Source of the DNA: Adiantum capillus-veneris
Lineage: Eukaryota > Streptophyta > Polypodiopsida > Polypodiales > Pteridaceae
DNA length: 64,000 nt
Assembly (NCBI GenBank): GCA_014529385.2
Contig: CM043960.1
Location: 25,546,396-25,610,395, forward strand
Reading direction: 5' to 3'
The translations under genes and the position numbers were made by a program. The notes below the pieces were generated by a model. It was not told the origin of the DNA and searched no databases. It worked only from the letters and a program-made list of their open reading frames with translations. Shown one piece after another: positions 1 through 10,671 of the stretch. Position 1 is the first letter of the stretch. Each line of letters opens with the position of its first letter.

Positions 1-555
1 ACAATTCTTGAAGAAGTCTCAGATACTTTTTCTGACTCAACATCCGAATTGTCTTCTTACTCGACTCACTCGAAAACCGGAACGACGATGCGCTATAAGC
101 ACATACTCTCTTTTTACAAAACTAACCGACATGGAGCCCAGGTTTACTTGGACCCTAACGAGGAGTATGCTATTCGCATTGATGACCATGGTATTGAGTT
201 CGAAGAAGAGATTAGAGCAAACAAACAAGGAAATATTTACATTGTACAAGTTGAAAACCCTAATGTGGTAGACAAATGGGGGCTAGAAGTAAACACCATA
301 ATCCCAGATATGTCAGCAAAAGAAGGACCACCAACTTTAGAATTCGAGGGATACAATCAAGTAGATTTGAAGCCGTTGAAACGGCTTAGTACTGATAATC
401 CTAGGATCGGAGTCTATTGTTGGGAAGATAGAAAGATAAAAGATCTTCTGTGGACTTCGCATGCCAAACCAGGACAACTAACGGCCATGAAGATCATCGA
501 TATCTTCAAGATCAAAGATAAGGAATCAATGGAACCTACCAACCTACCTGTTTAG
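1..555 (+). pseudogene. Ty3-like retroelement, N-terminal gag-region fragment (5' end outside window)
   Basis: The frame is already open at base 1 and stops at 555; the first ATG inside is at 88. The product is hydrophilic and acidic and I recognise no named domain. It is assigned to a retroelement because a second copy of its beginning (EEVSDT...) occurs on the minus strand near 6740-6836, and of its next part (YLD-N-E) on the plus strand near 6670-6780, in both cases beside fragments of the same gag. The related frame seems to continue after a shift around 581-739 (MMTLEEVEQTKYQGYSIRDW). The function is inferred only from position upstream of a capsid-like domain. Confidence 0.5.
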
Positions 556-880
556 GGATTGTTATAACAACAACTTCATTATGATGACGCTTGAGGAGGT
601 AGAACAAACCAAATACCAAGGGTATTCCATACGGGATTGGATATTGGGACAAGGACCAGAAACCATTCCAAGAGATGAACACCGCGAGAGATCATCTAAG
701 AGTAATGTGAAGAAACCAGAAACCACCTCATCACGTTGAAAACCGGGTGACACTAAGGCCAGTCTAGGGCTACATGAGTCACTATTTCCAACAGACTGGT
801 TTGAAGGACTCGGAACAGGACCAAATGCCAGAAGACCGAGAGTTGAACCAAACAGACGGGTTAGACCAGCTAATTTTTAG

Positions 881-1987
881 AAATGGGTCAGAAAATACAG
901 TGGATCAGGGGATCCATACGACCACTTAGCAAGCTTTAAGCAAGTGCTAAGAGCTGAACGTATATTCGATTTCCATACTCAATTCGAGGGGTTTGCAATG
1001 ACATTAGAAGGAAAAGATTTGACATGGTTCCAAAACATTCTACCAAGGTCAATCATGGACTTGAACACATTAGCTCAAGGATTTGTAGCTGCTTGTTTCA
1101 AAATGGGGATCAAACATAATACAATAGCTCAAATCTACAGCTTTAAACAGAAACATGGTGAGTCTGTTAGGGATTGTGCAACTCGAATGAAACAATACAT
1201 TGCCAGATGCCCAAGGCTAGAGATACCTGCAGAAGAATGACTTGTATCCTGGTTTCTAGAGGGACTACTAAACAAATAACTTCATGCTATACTCTATAGT
1301 AAAAAGCATACAACCCTAGAAGAGTGTGTGTCAGATGCTATCGACTTAGGAGACAATTGTGATATTTTCAACAAAGAAGATGTCCCTAAGGATAACTAAA
1401 GCGAGAAAACAACATCTATTAGGCCAGCACAAGTGGGAACGGCAGCTGCAGCACCACTTTCAACCATAGAAGATATGCTTAAAAGGATGAATGACATGAT
1501 GAACAGCATGCAAAAAGCACCTATGAGGGGACCAGGACAGGGGATACCTCAATAGAGACAACCAATAAGGCCACAAAAATGGTGTGCAATCGAGGGTAAA
1601 TGGACCAACCATGAGACCCACGAGTGCAACTTCAGACCAAAGTATGATGGGAATGTTCAGTACGTGCCCATGAGGCCACAAGGACAACCCATGTACAGAT
1701 ACCAGCCTAATATGACCCAAGCTCAAAGACCAACAATGGGTATGGAAAGACCTCAACCTGTGTTGGGACAACAACCTCCATACCCAGGACATAATGCAGT
1801 GCTTGTAAAGTACATGCACTTAGGAGTCATAGACGAACAAGCATTAGTGCCTGTTACAACCTATGCAGAGCCTAGTCCATCTATAGTAATGGTAGAAGGA
1901 GATTGGTATAATTCACATCCACCACCAATGGAGGAACTCGTGACTTATGCTCCACCAAAGCTCGCACCATATGTATTATGTAGCTAA
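881..1987 (+). pseudogene. Ty3-like Gag capsid region, decayed
   Basis: One frame runs from about 881 to 1987 and is interrupted by stops at 1238, 1277, 1397 and 1553. The first part (residues around GKDLTWFQNILPRSI through FKQKHGESVRDCATRMKQYI) has the spacing and wording of the retrotransposon Gag capsid domain (Retrotrans_gag, PF03732). The second part is rich in Pro, Gln, Met and Arg (YVPMRPQGQPMYRYQP), a linker typical of this family and repeated at 6000-6260 on the minus strand. Gag would form the virus-like particle. Four stops in about 370 codons show the copy is dead. Confidence 0.75.
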
Positions 1988-2440
1988 TCAAGGTGTTAGA
2001 CCTCCCATTGTAAGACCCATGATTAAGCCAAGAATAGGAAACTGTCATAACTGTGGTGCAGATGATCATTGGAAAAATGAATGTCCAGAGCCTGCAAAAA
2101 CCTCAAACCGGTTGAAGCCTACTGCATACAATGTTGTAAAAAGGGAGGACACTTTCCAAAAGATTGTCCTAAAAATCCTTTAAACAAGGGTAAAACAGTA
2201 GTAAACATAGTCCAAGTGATACCTAGTAGCTCATCAGAGAGTGAACCGATTGTTCTAATCAAGGTAATCACTAGAGCCCAAGCAAAGAAAAAGAAACACA
2301 ACTCCTCTGATGATTTGGAAAATACGCAAGTTTCCTCTCAAAGAATCAAAAGGAGCAGAAGCAAAAGATATGAGATGAGAAAACAAAACAAAGGGTTGAA
2401 ATCAAAGAGAAAGCAAAAAAGCTATTCCAGGAAAATTTGA
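1947..2440 (+). pseudogene. Ty3-like Gag nucleocapsid, zinc-knuckle region
   Basis: Two overlapping frames continue the Gag after frameshifts. The first carries CHNCGADDHWKNEC, a perfect CX2CX4HX4C zinc knuckle. The second frame (from about 2081) carries CIQCCKKGGHFPKDC, a variant with five residues before His; the minus-strand relative near 5640-5690 has the same spacing (CGACDHKGGHFPK), so the variant belongs to the family. A Lys/Arg-rich tail follows (about residues 70-119). Zinc knuckles bind the element's RNA. The frame changes show loss of function. Confidence 0.75.
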
Positions 2441-3954
2441 AAGAAACTGGAAGCGAAATCAAGGAAACAACCGTGAAATCTAGAGGATCCATTCTGGTTG
2501 ATAAAATTTTTGAGCCTATTAATGCCGCATTGGAAGTCTACCAAGCAGGACTTAAAGCAAACCAAAACATGGAAAACAAATGGAAAAACTATCCTTCTCC
2601 AGACATGGAAGCAACTAAATTGGAAGCTTATCAAAATTTGGTAAGAATCACGCAAGAAATGCTGGAAAAACAAAAACCCAACCTTGAAAGTATTGCAAAA
2701 CATGAGGAGCTTGTGGTAAGAGACAATAAAGAAAAATCCGATGTGGTGGCAGAACCCCACCTTGAAACAAAAGAACCAGAGCTTATTGTGCCTGACAATG
2801 AAGATGCCTTAGATGGAATTCCATTCGTATAGGAAGACTGGCCATGACACTTATGGGAAAAAGTGAGAGAGATCAATGATGGGAGCCTAACTCTAAAGTC
2901 AACTCCTATAGAGGAAGTCTGGTTGGATAACGTACCTTCTGATGTAAACATGGATGTACAATCCTTGTACATGGATTGCGGATTTGAAGCTTCAGGAATG
3001 TCGAAACCATTGACCTTGAAAACATTACCTTCTTACTTGGGAGATAACGAAGACGAATCCATAGTGTGTAAGACCACTCAAGTAAAAAGAGCTGAACAGA
3101 CCCTAGAAGTAGAGAGCATTCATTCAATCATGTCTATACCCATCCAATGCACTCTTACCTTGGGAGAATTGTTAAACTCCAGACAATACTTATTGAATGA
3201 TCTATAGAAAACCCTAGAGAAGGTGGGGATAAAGGGGCTAAACTCGAAAAATTTGGAAAAATTAAAAAATGAAATGGACAACAAAGAGATTCGATATGTT
3301 CCCATGGACAAAGTAGGAGAATATTATGAAGGGGAAGAAGGAAACACCACCCTCCCAGTGAAATATAATGGCATTGAAACCATGGCAATACTGGATAATG
3401 GCGCTGGCATAGCCATAGCCACTGTAGCAGTATGGGAGTCCTGGGGCCAACCAGCCATTAGACAAACTTGAATGAAATTGCAATTGGCTGACGGACACAT
3501 TGAAAGACCATTAGGGCTGCTTGAAAAAGTGATAGTCAATTCCCGTGGAATTGAAAATCAACACACTTTTGCCATAGTAGACTTTGGGAAGAAACTCAAC
3601 TATGAAATCATATTGGGAAGACCTTTCATGCGACAGGTACAGCTTATCCAAGATTGGGGAAACAATTATCTGTACTTGAAGCAAGTGGGATCTATAACAA
3701 GAGTAAATCTAAAAGATCACACTTATAGAGATGTCTTGAAAATACCCATACAAGAGTTTGATTCAGTCTCTTCAACTGAAACTAAATTTCCATCCTGGTT
3801 AAACAAAGACACTCTTATTTGGATGTGTGGAGCTTCAAAAAATGGAAGTTTAAGACAAGATGAATGTATCCTAGAAAGGGACTGCACAGACGAAGCCTAC
3901 GTACCTGAACCCTTTCCAGAGCATTTGTTTGAGCCATTTGAGTGGACTAACAAC

Positions 3955-3957
<3 letters not shown>
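2437..3957 (+). pseudogene. Ty3-like linker and retroviral-type aspartic protease, decayed
   Basis: A single frame from 2437 to about 3957 is broken by stops at 2830, 3205 and 3469. The upstream part (ILVDKIFEPINAALE...) is a linker repeated at 5049-5378 on the minus strand. The protease fold starts near 3340: MAILDNGAGIAI holds the active-site strand, with DNG instead of the usual DSG or DTG. NYEIILGRPFM near 3600-3640 is the conserved C-terminal ILGxPFL-type motif of pepsin-like retroelement proteases. The frame runs into a (CA)n tract at 3956, and no reverse transcriptase follows, so the element is truncated. The DNG triplet may be decay or a family trait. Confidence 0.7.
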
Positions 3958-4013
<56 letters not shown>

Positions 4014-4016
4014 ACA
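3956..4016. repeat. (CA)n microsatellite
   Basis: About 60 bases of nearly pure CA dinucleotide with one CATACA interruption near the end. It sits exactly where the Ty3-like protease frame loses similarity, so it marks the truncation point of that element. Confidence 0.95.
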
Positions 4017-4059
4017 TTTTCTGGGACTATTGGCCGGGGGTGCCCTTGGTGTATAACCG

Positions 4060-4374
4060 GCTTGAGTTAACTTGGAATTTTTTTTAATAAAAGTAAGTGG
4101 TACCTAATGGTATCTAAACCTTAGTGCAAAATGGGGTGGATGTTTTGCCTTGCTAGATTCTTGGTTTGATTGGATAAGCTTTGAACCTTGGGTGAAATGA
4201 TGGCTTGAGTTTACTAGAGGGTGGTACATTAATGGTACCTAACCCTTGTAGTTAATAGGGGTTATGTGCTTGTGATGGGTTTCATGGCTCTGCATACCCT
4301 GTCATGCTCCGCTTAAACTCATGGTGGCTCCCTCTTGGTGGGTCTGTGCTACTGTTCTATCTCATCCCCCCCCC

Positions 4375-4443
<69 letters not shown>

Positions 4444-4780
4444 CCTTCTCTGTACGAGGCGACGCTGATACCTCTACCTCTTGATGTTGGGCCCGCCTTA
4501 CAGTGCAGGTGGAAGGTTGCCACTAGCTCCAAACGCGCCCTCTCTCCCCCCCTTCTGTGTGTGTGTGTGTACGTGATGGAGTTGCTGCACCACTCATATA
4601 ATGAGGTCGGGGCCGCCTTTCAACCGTGAAGGAAGGTGTTACCAGATCCAAACCCTATAAAAAGGTGAGCTTTACAAGCTCACTTAGCATTGGTAGTGTG
4701 TGTGTATACTTGGGTATAATAGTCTGTACATTAGGACTATATATGTCTTTTCCTACTAAGAGATAGTGTTAAGTATTGGA
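4060..4780 (+). promoter_or_regulatory. Non-coding segment with C-run/(CT)n tract and a TATA-like box
   Basis: I see no gene here. A run of 11 C (4366-4376) is followed by (CT)n from 4378 to 4440. Two short direct repeats with the wording GGTACCTAA...CCTT occur near 4098 and 4236. CCCTATAAAAAGG at 4653-4665 looks like a plant TATA box and would fire towards the small frame at 4784. The segment may be part of an LTR or a promoter remnant; no polypurine tract or primer-binding site proves this. Confidence 0.35.
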
Positions 4781-4783
4781 TCT

Positions 4784-4885
4784 ATGGCAAAGGGCAAGGA
4801 GAAGAAGGCCATTGTGGAGCTGACTGCTTTGACTCAATCTCAAGTGAATTTTGGCATTAAAATGGATTTTTCCCCAACCGTTTGA
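4784..4885 (+). CDS. Short Lys-rich reading frame downstream of a TATA-like box
   Basis: An ATG at 4784 opens a 33-codon frame beginning MAKGKEKKAIVELTALTQ. It lies about 120 bases after the TATA-like box at 4656. It could be the truncated start of a gag or a host first exon; it has no recognisable domain. It is listed because the TATA box, leader and ATG are in a plausible order. Confidence that it is a real gene is low. Confidence 0.2.
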   Translation: MAKGKEKKAIVELTALTQSQVNFGIKMDFSPTV

Positions 4886-5048
4886 TGAGTTGTAATTCTT
4901 TAGTTGGTATTCCTCATGCATATACCAGTAAAGGTACTTGAATGGCAACTTATGTTGTACCGTATTTGCTGCTGTGCAAATGGGCACTCCGTCCACTCCC
5001 TCTCCACTGCAAAAACTATATATTTAGGTGATTGTGTGTCATTGTTCT

Positions 5049-6260
5049 CTAAAGCTTCCAACTCTCCCTTCTCTTGCATTTTTTCTTTGATGGTCTTAAT
5101 CTCAAATTTTGTTGGTTTCTCGTGATTTTCAACTCAGGTTTTTGTTTTTCTAGCATAGATTGTGTGATTTGCACCAAGTTTTTGTAAGCTTCTAATTCAG
5201 CTGCTTCCATACCAAGTGCTAAATAATTTTTCCATTTGGTTTTCAATGTTTGACTGGCTCTCACTCCAACTTGCAAAGCTTCCAAGGCCACATTGATTGG
5301 TTTGTAAATTTTATCGACCAATACTGATCCAGGTAATTTTGGTTTAGGTTTCTTAAAGTTTGATGAAAGAGTCTGCATCTTTTTCCCTATCTCCTTCGAT
5401 ATCTTTTCTTCAACCCCCTTTCATAGTTTCTGTCTCTTGAGTTCATATCGTTTGTGTCTATCTTTTTGGAATTTTAAGAGGAATTGCTGGGTATGTCCAA
5501 TCCACTTGTATTTTTCTATTTATTCCCCTTGGCTTGTGCTTTAATCACTACTCGAAAGGGAATTGTAGGCTCCCCTTACAACGAACTACTTGGCACAACT
5601 TGAACTATGTTTATGGCGGTTTTTCCCTTGTTTGCTGGTTTCCTAAGGTAGTATTTAGGAAAGTGTCCACCCTTGTGATCACATGCTCCACAATATGCCT
5701 CTATAAGTCTCACATTCTTATCTGGTTCAACACAACCATTTTTCCAATCATCATGGACAACCATTTTTCCAATGATCATCTGCCCCACAATTATGGCAAT
5801 TTCCTGTTTTTGGTTTGGGAATTGGAAAATAATGGGTAGTCTAGCTCCCTCGATTGCAATGAAGTAAACCGATGCTCTATCCGCCGCAGGCGTTTGGTAC
5901 ATTGGTTCTACAGAGACTCGATTCGGTTGATTATACCACTCTTCTTCTATCCCCATTGTTACTAAACTTGTTTCAGGATATGGTAACAGGTACTAGAGCC
6001 TATTCATCCATCTCTCTCTCTGACAACATATACTTGATTGGTATAGAATTATCCCCTGGGAGTGGTGGCTGTTGGCCTAACACTGGTTGTGGTCTCTCCA
6101 TATTCATGGGTGATCTTTGCATTAGTGCCACATTTGACGGGTATCTATACATGGGTTGTCCTTGTGGCCTCATTGGCACATATTGGACATTTCCATCATG
6201 TTTGGGCTTGTAGTAGCACTCGTTTGTCTCATGATTTTGTCCATTATCCTTCAATGGCAC
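5049..6260 (-). pseudogene. Inverted second copy of the Ty3-like gag region, decayed
   Basis: Minus-strand frames repeat, in order, pieces of the element at 1560-2830. Frame 6260-6000 has NGQNHETNECYYKPKHDG and VPMRPQGQPMYRYPSN, matching the Gag linker. Frame 5956-5576 has a zinc-knuckle relative (CGACDHKGGHFPKYY, where the last Cys is lost) and NIVQVVPSSS. Frame 5378-5049 has VLVDKIYKPINVALEALQ, matching the pre-protease linker. Stops and frame changes separate the pieces. Divergence from the copy at 0-4 kb is clear, so this is a separate old insertion rather than a recent duplication. Confidence 0.7.
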
Positions 6261-6293
6261 ACCATTTCAATTGCCTTTGTTGTCCCATAGGTT

Positions 6294-6780
6294 GTTTAAA
6301 AATGACAATCAAGTATAGTACGGTAGCCCAAATCTACGATTTCAAACAAAAACAAGGAGAAACTGTCATAAATAGTGTGAGTCTAATGAGAGAATATATA
6401 AACTGATGTCCGGAGTTGGAGATTCCAACTGAGGAAAGACTTGTCTCACTAGTTTTGGAGGGATTACTGAACAAAGATTATAGCAAAAGACGTATGACAT
6501 GGGAAGCATGTAGTCTGGATGCGATTGACTTGAATGACAATTGCAAGCTTCAACGAGGAAAGCATTGCTAAAGATACACAGAGAGAGCAAACTACATCCA
6601 CGGTGTGAACACAAGTAGGACCGGCTATTAGAGCTCCTACCAATGCTATAGAAGGAATGTTTAAAACCAACAAGTATGAACCCCATATTTACTTGGATTC
6701 TAACTAGGAGTTTATAGTGAGGATAGATTTGCATGTTGGTCAAGATATGCTTGAACTTGAGAGAGGTCCCACCTCCTAAT
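6294..6780 (+). pseudogene. Gag fragments of the same Ty3-like family in plus orientation
   Basis: Frame from about 6300 reads IKYSTVAQIYDFKQKQGE and then LEGLLNKDYSKR, matching the capsid region at 1110-1290; the next part resembles 1408-1490. From about 6668 it switches to YEPHIYLDSN, a match to bases 118-165. The family order is therefore scrambled: the late capsid piece precedes the early N-terminal piece, and both run opposite to the neighbours at 5049-6260 and 6735-6836. Stops interrupt it (for example in LDSN-stop-EF). Confidence 0.6.
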
Positions 6781-6836
6781 TGAGTTGAAAAAGAAGACAT
6801 CTTGGAGCTTGAGTCGAAATAAGTGTCTGATACTTC
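6735..6836 (-). pseudogene. N-terminal Ty3-like gag fragment (minus copy of window start)
   Basis: On the minus strand this short stretch reads AEEVSDTYFDSSSKMSSFS and FKHIL, matching the first 36 codons at window position 1-110. It abuts and slightly overlaps the plus-strand fragment ending near 6780, so an inversion breakpoint lies at about 6735-6780. Confidence 0.5.
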
Positions 6837-6839
6837 TTC

Positions 6840-8200
6840 CGCAATAGTTTTTAAAGGTCTCCCTTAATTTACACTCTCTTATGTGGAAGCTCTGCTCCTA
6901 TTCTCCCCGAAGGTACCCAAGTTTCCCAAAAATCTACCAGATCTTAAGTTCATATATGGGCTCACACAGCTTAATTGAATTGATACTTCAAACATGGAAA
7001 GCTGCCCTTGGTTTAAGACACAATGCTTCCACTCCTTGTATCACCCTTTTCCGCAAAGTCGTAATTCCCTACACACTAGCACTTCAAACCATATGTGATT
7101 CCACAATTGTCAATCCGTCACAAAATATCTAAAAATCCCTTTCTCCATGTACTGGACATACCCAATATGCCCCAACTATGAAATTTTGCTCAAGCTATCT
7201 TGGGCACATCTAAGATGGCTGCACCTATTTATGGGGTTAATCTCAACTTTTATCACATGGATGGGGTCCACATAGCTTAAGAAAGATAATCATGGTCTCA
7301 ATTTCACAAATGTTCCTCTTGGTGAGAGATTTATCTTTGTTGCACCTAAGATAAATCTTCTCTATTTTAGCATATTTTTGGCCAATGTGACTTGTGTTGG
7401 GTCTCTACATGGGATTTCAAGCTTGTACAATGAGCTTCACAAAGTTTGAACAATTTATCAGTGTTTTTTCACCCCTTTTGATACCGTGACCAAGGTTTCC
7501 AGTTTTCTTGGTGTTTTTACCCTTGCACAACTCCAAACTCGATAAAACTTGCTCAAGAGCTGTATTGTGGTCTAATGAAACCGTGTGACTTGAAAGTTTG
7601 GCAAAATACCCCTATAGATGGAATTCTATCTTTGACGTGCCTAAGATAAAACTCTACCAGATTTTGAGATTTTTTCCATTTTTGTTTCACATATCGATTT
7701 TCCCACAAGTTCGGATTTATCCAAACCCTGGTTTCAAGTTTTAGCCATAATTGGTTTTTTTTGTTAATTTTCTTTGAAGTTAGCGGGTTTTTCCAATTTT
7801 GGGTTGACCAGACCTTTTAGTGATCCAAATGTTTTGAAAATGAAAGGGAGTAGTCTACTCAAGTTGGTCCACCACTTGCCAATTCATTTTTTCTAGCTGA
7901 GATCTTCACTCCTGTCGGTATAGCCCCCATAGCACTTTCCAAAGAAAGACCTTCATCGACGTCGACAACGGCCACTGTGGGCTCCAAATGTTGTGAGTAA
8001 CCACCATCCACCTTGATTCCAGCCATTGCTTACCGCAAAGTTTATTAAGGGTATATAACCATTCTAGCAAGGCCAAGAGACGATGGTAAACGTCTTTGGT
8101 CTTTGGTTTTCCTATAGGTCTATTCTTCGGCCACCACTAAGCCTTTCATTCGAAAGAAAAATTGCACACCGGCAAACAATACTTGTCCAGCTCAGCCAAG
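6840..8200. other. About 1.4 kb with no supported gene
   Basis: AT-rich sequence with only short frames. It holds small internal repeats (variants of ATCTTTGTTGCACCTAAGAT near 7330 and ATCTTTGACGTGCCTAAGAT near 7630) that may be remnants of an old LTR or leader. I see no domain, RNA gene or clear mobile-element end. Confidence 0.5.
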
Positions 8201-8203
8201 ACT

Positions 8204-8851
8204 CTACCGACCAAATTTTTGTCGGTCTCGTTTAGAAGAAATTGGGAGGCAACGAGGTTGGCGTCTTTCCAGCCCTGTTCTCGTTGTCCACATATGGACA
8301 AGATGACTTAGCCCTTTATTGTTGACCTTCCTAGATACCTCTCTCCAAAATGAAATGAGCTGTATACAATCCACCTTTGATAGCCATGGGGACCAATAAG
8401 AGATGGATTTGCGGAAGTACTTTGTCACGTCTCCCCATTCCAGTGCCTCTGATGCTCTATTACACTCTCAAACAATATTGCATGTTGTGCCCCCCAATCT
8501 TAATTTGGATGAATGAGGGGTGAGTAGCTTGTCGTAAACCTCTAAATTTTTCACTGGCCACCCTTAGAACTCACTTTTGCCTTGTTGATCAAGTCCTCTA
8601 CCATGACAGCCCATGCTTGGTCCTGCATTGTAATTGACGTGAAAATCTTGGCACATTGAGCCTCTGCATGAATAGAGGGGTTGAGAATCCTGATACCACC
8701 TCGCTCCACCGGCCTTGCAACAATTTCCCAGCTTGCCCACTACCAGGGTGTTATTTTTCCATGGAAATTTTTTTACCACTTTGAAGAACTCCTTCCTATT
8801 GCATTTGCCTAATTTAAGAAGCAGGCTGGTAAAGGCTATATATGGGATCAT
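8204..8851 (-). pseudogene. LINE (L1-like) reverse transcriptase C-terminal fragment
   Basis: Frame 8851-8564 on the minus strand contains KEFFKVVKKFPWKNN, GKLGNCCKAGGARWYQDSQP, the degenerate form of the FLW...W..VC.PK..GG block that follows the reverse transcriptase palm in plant L1 elements. Frame 8428-8204 (SPWLSKVDCIQLISFWREVS) may continue it after a shift. No catalytic YADD box remains. It is probably a 5'-truncated, decayed LINE insertion. Confidence 0.5.
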
Positions 8852-9038
8852 AAGAGTTGATCACTTTTACCTTGCCTGAGAAGGGGAGCAACACATAATC
8901 CCATCTTCTCATCTTGTTTCTGATCTTGCCCATCACCCATTGGAAACTGGTTAATACATTCTTTCTCCTTGTTGTCTTCTGGTTAATACATTCTTACTCA
9001 CTATTGTGAGTTTTGAAAAAATAAAAATATAATAAGAA

Positions 9039-9810
9039 TGGCTTCCAAATTATTGGATGAAACTTGTGGTTTGCATCTTTACAAGGAGCACATCGAGGTT
9101 TATGGGGTGAAAGACTTGAAGCCTTTGGATGCATGGATAGGAATTATCCAAATCCTTACCAAGTGTAAGTGTACGAGGCTGATTGGTTTGGCCCCTTGAA
9201 CAAAAAGTGGAAGTTGCAATGGGCGGAAGCTCGATGGCTTGAAGTCACGAAGAACAATTGGAATCCAAAGTGGCCGCAATTCATGAAGGTTTTTCTGTGG
9301 AAGGTGATGTGGGGGGCTCTTTCGATAGGTGTCAAGATTCAGGCATGTGGTATCGGGTCTGATATATGTTCAGGGTGCAGTTTTGCTAGTGAAGACCTCA
9401 CCCACCTGTTTATAGAATGCCCGATTATTAGAGGCATGGCAAGAAAGGTTTGCAAATGGATGCTAAGAACGTGGAAGATAGGATTCATTAAGAAGGATCC
9501 GTGCCTTGGTGGGAAACGTTTTCAAAATCCTGCGATTCTAGTTTGTACTCAAACTGTCAGATACTGTTTCTTTAGTAATCTTTGGAAGGCCAAGAATTGT
9601 CGGGTTTTTGACAGCAACCTATCTGTGGCTAGCTTCTGGAAGATAGTACAGGACAGTAAGGAGATAATATTTCAAAATCGTGCGCTTCTAGTATGTACTC
9701 AAATTGTCAGATACTCTTTCTTAGTAATCTTTGGAAGGCCACGAGCTGCACGGTTTTTGATAGCGAACTATCTATGGTCCTGCAGGAGGTTCGGCTCCCC
9801 AATTCTGTAG
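9039..9810 (+). pseudogene. LINE zf-RVT domain with an internal 151-bp duplication
   Basis: After a short frame starting at ATG 9039 (MASKLLDETCGLHLYK), frame 9169-9810 reads WPQFMKVFLWKVMWGAL, then CSGCSFASEDLTHLFIECP: the Cys-X2-Cys...His...Cys arrangement of the plant LINE C-terminal zinc-finger domain (zf-RVT, PF13966). It is related to the minus-strand fragment at 47.7-47.96 kb, which shares HLFxECP, MARKVCKW and WKIG. Bases from about 9517 and from about 9668 are near-identical tandem copies, so LVCTQ-VRY is encoded twice and the second copy runs off-frame. The reverse transcriptase itself is absent. Confidence 0.65.
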
Positions 9811-9827
9811 AGAGCCCCTAAAAATAC

Positions 9828-9846
9828 CCCCCCCCCCCCCCCCCTT
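9828..9846. repeat. Poly-C run
   Basis: About 18 consecutive C after AAATAC, ending at TTCGTGGGCC. Similar C-runs occur at 4366, 47155 and 59157, each leading into CT repeats there but not here. Confidence 0.85.
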
Positions 9847-10104
9847 CGTGGGCCCCCCCTCATGGGACTCCTGCTGCCATCTCCTCTGCCCTCATGCATA
9901 GATTGTGATTCACTTGATGTTATGGTGCTATTCCTCATGCATAGATTGTAATGTTACTTTTACTGAGCCTTTTATGTTTATGGCACGATTGGTTTATTCA
10001 CCTTTAGGAAATGCTTTCAATTTATTGATGAATCATAAAGAAGTGCAACCGTTTGTATCTGTGGCCTTGGTGTGTGATTTCATTTCAAAAGTGTAGGGTT
10101 TTAT

Positions 10105-10480
10105 TTTGATGCACATAGATGGTCCTCTCATTGGCTTGGGTTGTTTTAACATTGAAGGAGGGTAGCATCCTGCAAGACTGGATGAATGGTGCCCTAAAAA
10201 TGCTTAAAATTAGGATTGAAGGTCTTCTTAACACTTAGTGAAGGACCCTATATGGTAAGGTTGACCTACTTGTTGGGTGAGAAACAATGGCTTGGCATAG
10301 ATACGTACCAAGGCATGGTTTTTTATTGAATAGAGGTATCCTCTTGCAATACTGGAGGATTGTTACCCTAAACCTTTGTTTATGTTAAAATATGGTGTTA
10401 AAAGTCCTTCTTATCACTTAGGGAAGGAACCTACATGATGAGGTTGACCTACTGGTGGTGGGTATAAAACCGCGGCCTGG
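10105..10480. repeat. Two diverged direct repeats of about 190-210 bp
   Basis: The stretches at about 10105-10300 and 10310-10480 share ordered words: ATCCT(G/C)TTGCAA, CTTCTTA.CACTTAG.GAAGGA, ATG.T.AGGTTGACCTACT and GGCCTGG/GGCTTGG. They look like an old tandem duplication in untranslated DNA between the LINE fragment and the coiled-coil gag. No gene is visible between 9811 and 10671. Confidence 0.5.
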
Positions 10481-10671
10481 TAATTTGTTTGCTTTAAATA
10501 AACTACCGCAGCAGGTATTCTTCTTTTGATGTGCTTCTGGGTTGGATACCAGGCTTACTATTCTTGCTCAATTATGGTCTATGCTGTCTGAGTATTGTGA
10601 CCCCTTGAAAATTTGCTCAACTTGGCCGTACATGGTTTAGGTCTCAGAAAGCGGCAAGACTCGAGAGGCTG

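Noticed and set aside
1460-1819. A 119-codon minus-strand frame
   Set aside because: It is the antisense shadow of the Gag linker, which matches a second copy in the sense direction.
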